DNA from: Elusimicrobia bacterium UBA5214
Lineage (GTDB): Bacteria > Elusimicrobiota > UBA5214
Length of the DNA stretch: 31,801 nucleotides
NCBI GenBank assembly: GCA_002412545.1
Contig: DHVG01000001.1
Coordinates: forward strand, 1,737-33,537
Reading direction: 5' to 3'
In this document: positions 29,690 through 31,801 of the stretch, piece after piece
Position numbering within the stretch: position 1 is the first letter of the stretch
Layout of the letters: the number at the start of each line of letters is the position of its first letter
Position numbers and translations under genes: made by a program
The notes under the pieces: generated by a model
The model's input: the letters and a program-made list of their open reading frames with translations, nothing else
What the model was told of the DNA's origin: nothing
The model's database searches: none

Positions 29690-29987
29690 ATTTTTTATAA
29701 ACTTTCTCCTTCTCTCCCGGACAATTTTTAATTCCCTTCTATGCCTATTCCCTATTCAATATTTATCCCAGCGTAGCCGACCCTTCCACCTACGCTAAAG
29801 CTTCGGTGGACAGGTAAGGGTCGGCTACCTCTACCTCTCACCACGGTTAATGGATTGAACCGTTTTTTAATTCCCTTCAGGGTGCCTTCAGCCCTGAGGC
29901 TTCAGGCCGAAGGGAATCCTCTATCCCAATTTTTTCCCTTTTCAACTTTTCACAATTTTTGATTAGTGTCCCCTTTTCCTATCAACT
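29690..29987. repeat. Gene-free spacer with two GC-rich hairpins
   Basis: GTAGCCGACCCTT (29773-29785) and AAGGGTCGGCTAC (29816-29828) form a 13-bp stem. A second hairpin TTCCCTTC (29871-29878) and GAAGGGAA (29909-29916) encloses CAGGGTGCC and CAGCCCTGAGGC pairs. Both are much richer in G+C than the flanks. I see no gene here. Confidence 0.75.
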
Positions 29988-30782
29988 TTAATTATTTTTT
30001 AACTTGTCCTTTATCAATGTTTCCAATTCCACAATAATCTTGCTATATTCAATAAGATTCGGCACTTGGTTTTTTAACCGGATATCCCAGTTTTTTTCGT
30101 AATTGGACTTTTTTATCGCTCCAAGCAAATTCGGTAAATAGATATCTGTGCCATATTTCTTCTTAAAAACATTTTTCACTACCGGTATTTTTATTTTTAC
30201 TTTTAACAAATACCATAAATCCCAGAGGTCACGCGGTTCATCCACTACATCCAGTAGTCGTCCAATTTTTTCAGCAACAATTGATTCTAAATCGTAAGTA
30301 TTTAGGAATGCTTTTAGATTTGTAAAATCTGGGAAAGAAAAGGTCAATTTTCTTCTCCGTGAAGGCGGGATGGAATCCTCTTCAATAATATCTACTTTTA
30401 CTTCTTTTTCTAAACGAATTTCTGGAACAACATCATAAGAAACAAATAACTGGAGATGTCCCTTTTGGGGAAACAAAAATCTCTGTCCCAATACTACAGG
30501 GAAATCCCTTCTAACCTTTTCCAAAATTTGTTCAAATTTCTTGGTAAAAATAGTTAAACTACTGAGGGAAGACACAACAAAATCAAGGTCTTCCGAATAG
30601 CGGAGGTCAGAAAAATAGACTTTTTTCAATGCTGTCCCACCACGAAAGATAAAGTATTTTTGAAAAAAATTGTCCCGTTCTAAATAACTAAGTAAAAGTT
30701 CAATTAAATAGTCCTTCTCAATTGTTTCTTCCGGAATACCTTTTTCTTCTCTAATTTTCTGAATAAATCTATAATCAATCAT
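29988..30782 (-). CDS. AbiEii-type nucleotidyltransferase toxin
   Basis: 264 residues. N-terminal EETIEKDYLIELLLSYL, then the nucleotidyltransferase motif FIFRGGTALKKVYF and RYSEDLDFVV (GG and Asp65/Asp67), and YDLESIVAEKIGRLLDVVDE with PRDLWDLWYLL. This is the AbiEii/MenT family (type IV toxin), which pyrimidylates tRNA acceptor ends in characterised members. It lies 3 nt after the AbiEi-like gene. Anti-phage or stability role is inferred from family. Confidence 0.9.
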   Translation of the reverse strand: MIDYRFIQKIREEKGIPEETIEKDYLIELLLSYLERDNFFQKYFIFRGGTALKKVYFSDLRYSEDLDFVVSSLSSLTIFTKKFEQILEKVRRDFPVVLGQRFLFPQKGHLQLFVSYDVVPEIRLEKEVKVDIIEEDSIPPSRRRKLTFSFPDFTNLKAFLNTYDLESIVAEKIGRLLDVVDEPRDLWDLWYLLKVKIKIPVVKNVFKKKYGTDIYLPNLLGAIKKSNYEKNWDIRLKNQVPNLIEYSKIIVELETLIKDKLKNN

Positions 30783-30785
30783 GGT

Positions 30786-31607
30786 TTAATAGGAAATAAT
30801 TTTCCTAATCTGTTCTCGCCCGACATTCTCAATCAGACGCCATTTGTTCTTCTCTACAACTTTTTTCTCAATTGTTGGGTCAAATAAATCATAGCGCTTC
30901 CGAATAAACTTTTTTAGTTCAATAATTACATCTTCTTTCTTTATATCCAAAAGTTCCAGAATGTATCCTAATCTTTTTGCCACTACATTCTTATTGTATT
31001 TTCTAACATATTTTATCAAACGAGTAAAATTTATTTTTTCTTTAACTAACCATATCCCCTTGGCTATTTCTGACATTCCACCACAGTACTCTGGATGAGC
31101 AAGAGCATCAATAATCGTCTTTTCCATATCTGAAATTTTCACTTTTTCGGTTTTCGTTATCCATACTTCCTTTACCCCCCAAATATATTTTTTATTCACA
31201 TAGACAAAGGAAAATTTTTCTACCATTGCTTGCGGGACAGGTTGTCTTTTTGGTGTAACCACAAATATCTTAAAAATTGGTTGAGTAGTCATTCCCCAGT
31301 ATTTCATTGCACTATAAAAAGCAATGTAATAATTTGGAGAATTGACTATTTCTCTTCCGGCTACATACCAGTTACCAATATATTTGTCTACGGAACCGAG
31401 TTCTTGAGGAATAATAATATACTTACCTTTTTTGAGACGATAAACGATTTTCCTTTTCACCAAATCAAAAACCAATTTTGCTGCTGTCTCCGGAGATGTT
31501 CGGTGAATACGAATAACATCATCAAGGGCAAAAACCGTCCTATTCTCATCATAAAGCTGAGTGATAAGTTTAGCGCTAATCTTCCCTAAGGTTTTCATTT
31601 TTTTCAA
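30786..31607 (-). CDS. AbiEi-type antitoxin/transcriptional regulator
   Basis: 273 residues. N-terminal winged helix (residues about 8-65: VFALDDVIRIHRTSPETAAK, KRKIVYRLKKGKYIIIP) and the AbiEi antitoxin core (NSPNYYIAFYSAMKYWGMTT, KISDMEKTIIDALAHPEYCG). In characterised systems the C-terminal part neutralises the toxin and the N-terminus binds inverted repeats in its own promoter; a matching palindrome is present at 31623-31643. The second ATG (Met4, 31598) is an alternative start. Confidence 0.9.
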   Translation of the reverse strand: MKKMKTLGKISAKLITQLYDENRTVFALDDVIRIHRTSPETAAKLVFDLVKRKIVYRLKKGKYIIIPQELGSVDKYIGNWYVAGREIVNSPNYYIAFYSAMKYWGMTTQPIFKIFVVTPKRQPVPQAMVEKFSFVYVNKKYIWGVKEVWITKTEKVKISDMEKTIIDALAHPEYCGGMSEIAKGIWLVKEKINFTRLIKYVRKYNKNVVAKRLGYILELLDIKKEDVIIELKKFIRKRYDLFDPTIEKKVVEKNKWRLIENVGREQIRKIISY

Positions 31608-31622
31608 CTATTTGTGTAATAA

Positions 31623-31671
31623 ATATTACTTGTTAAGTAATATATTATACACATTTGGTAGAATTTGTCAA
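31623..31671 (-). promoter_or_regulatory. Promoter and palindromic operator of the abiE operon
   Basis: Minus strand TTGACA (31671-31666), 16-nt spacer, TATAAT (31649-31644), then a perfect inverted repeat ATATTACTT (31623-31631) and AAGTAATAT (31635-31643) with a 3-nt centre, directly at the start-site region. A classic autorepression layout. Confidence 0.85.
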
Positions 31672-31801
31672 GACCCGTATATAAAATTTTACGGGTCAAT
31701 AATTTGCGAAAAGTTTTTTTACTTTTTATCTTGGCTAGCAATTTTATTCAGCGGTAGGATTTTTTCTAAAAATCTTTATCCAAAAATTTTTTTAATTCCC
31801 T
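31672..31801. repeat. Edge spacer with an 8-bp palindrome
   Basis: GACCCGTA (31672-31679) and TACGGGTC (31690-31697) form a stem with an AT loop. No T-run follows on the minus strand. The remaining AT-rich DNA to the window edge shows no gene. Confidence 0.5.

Noticed and set aside
29843..29868. Rho-independent terminator (ACGGTT/AACCGT followed by a T-run)
   Set aside because: The T-run follows on the plus strand, but no plus-strand gene exists upstream; the stem is only 6 bp and lies between repeat hairpins.
1..31801. Selenoprotein genes with in-frame UGA
   Set aside because: I looked for genes that end early at TGA and continue in frame with family similarity; every gene here reaches its natural family end, so no selenoprotein is supported in the window.

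Overview
The window is from an AT-rich bacterial genome (roughly 35-40% G+C by eye). Every convincing gene lies on the minus strand, so transcription runs from high to low coordinates. A porin with a signal peptide and other exported proteins point to a diderm. Selenocysteine genes, a double-cubane-type reductase with its activase, radical SAM chemistry and APS reduction point to an anaerobe. I cannot assign a phylum; gene content and the very dense short repeats resemble uncultivated candidate-phylum genomes.

Layout in transcription order: an AbiEi/AbiEii toxin-antitoxin pair with a sigma70-type promoter and palindromic operator (31.6-30.0 kb); housekeeping genes (cyclophilin, Nudix, TatD, M23 peptidase; 29.7-27.0); a peptide-type ABC importer lacking a binding protein (oppBCDF; 26.9-23.0) with an acyl-CoA synthetase and a CCA-adding enzyme (23.0-19.9); tRNA-Gly(CCC); a PHP phosphoesterase, aroD and a Crp/Fnr regulator (19.5-17.2).

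From 17.1 to 1.6 kb lies a sulfur/selenium/molybdenum region. One dense run is MOSC protein, MogA, SelA, UbiA prenyltransferase, radical SAM/SPASM protein, SelB, tRNA-Sec(UCA) and a LysR regulator. A second operon with its own promoter is TusA-like protein, YedE selenium transporter, transglutaminase-like protein, double-cubane-type reductase, its activase, a Mop domain and a YedF-type DsrE protein. The two halves of YedF are separate genes here. A third group is a tRNA with Cys anticodon GCA but selenocysteine-tRNA-like architecture, a CysO-like sulfur carrier, an Rrf2 regulator, APS reductase and a YezD-type protein. The Rrf2 regulator probably controls itself and cysH through a shared palindrome. 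The window ends inside an OprP-like porin (left edge).

Two things stand out. First, the tRNA at 3673-3764: long variable arm, 5-bp D-stem with a 4-nt loop, extended acceptor branch with an odd T, U discriminator and anticodon GCA, sitting in a sulfur-assimilation cluster close to a complete selC/selA/selB set. Second, families of 8-11-nt tandem units, often arranged head-to-head and sometimes wrapped round a GC-rich hairpin, fill most spacers, abut or supply many stop codons, and have entered coding sequences in frame (oppD twice, oppF, cca, and the MOSC gene two or three times).
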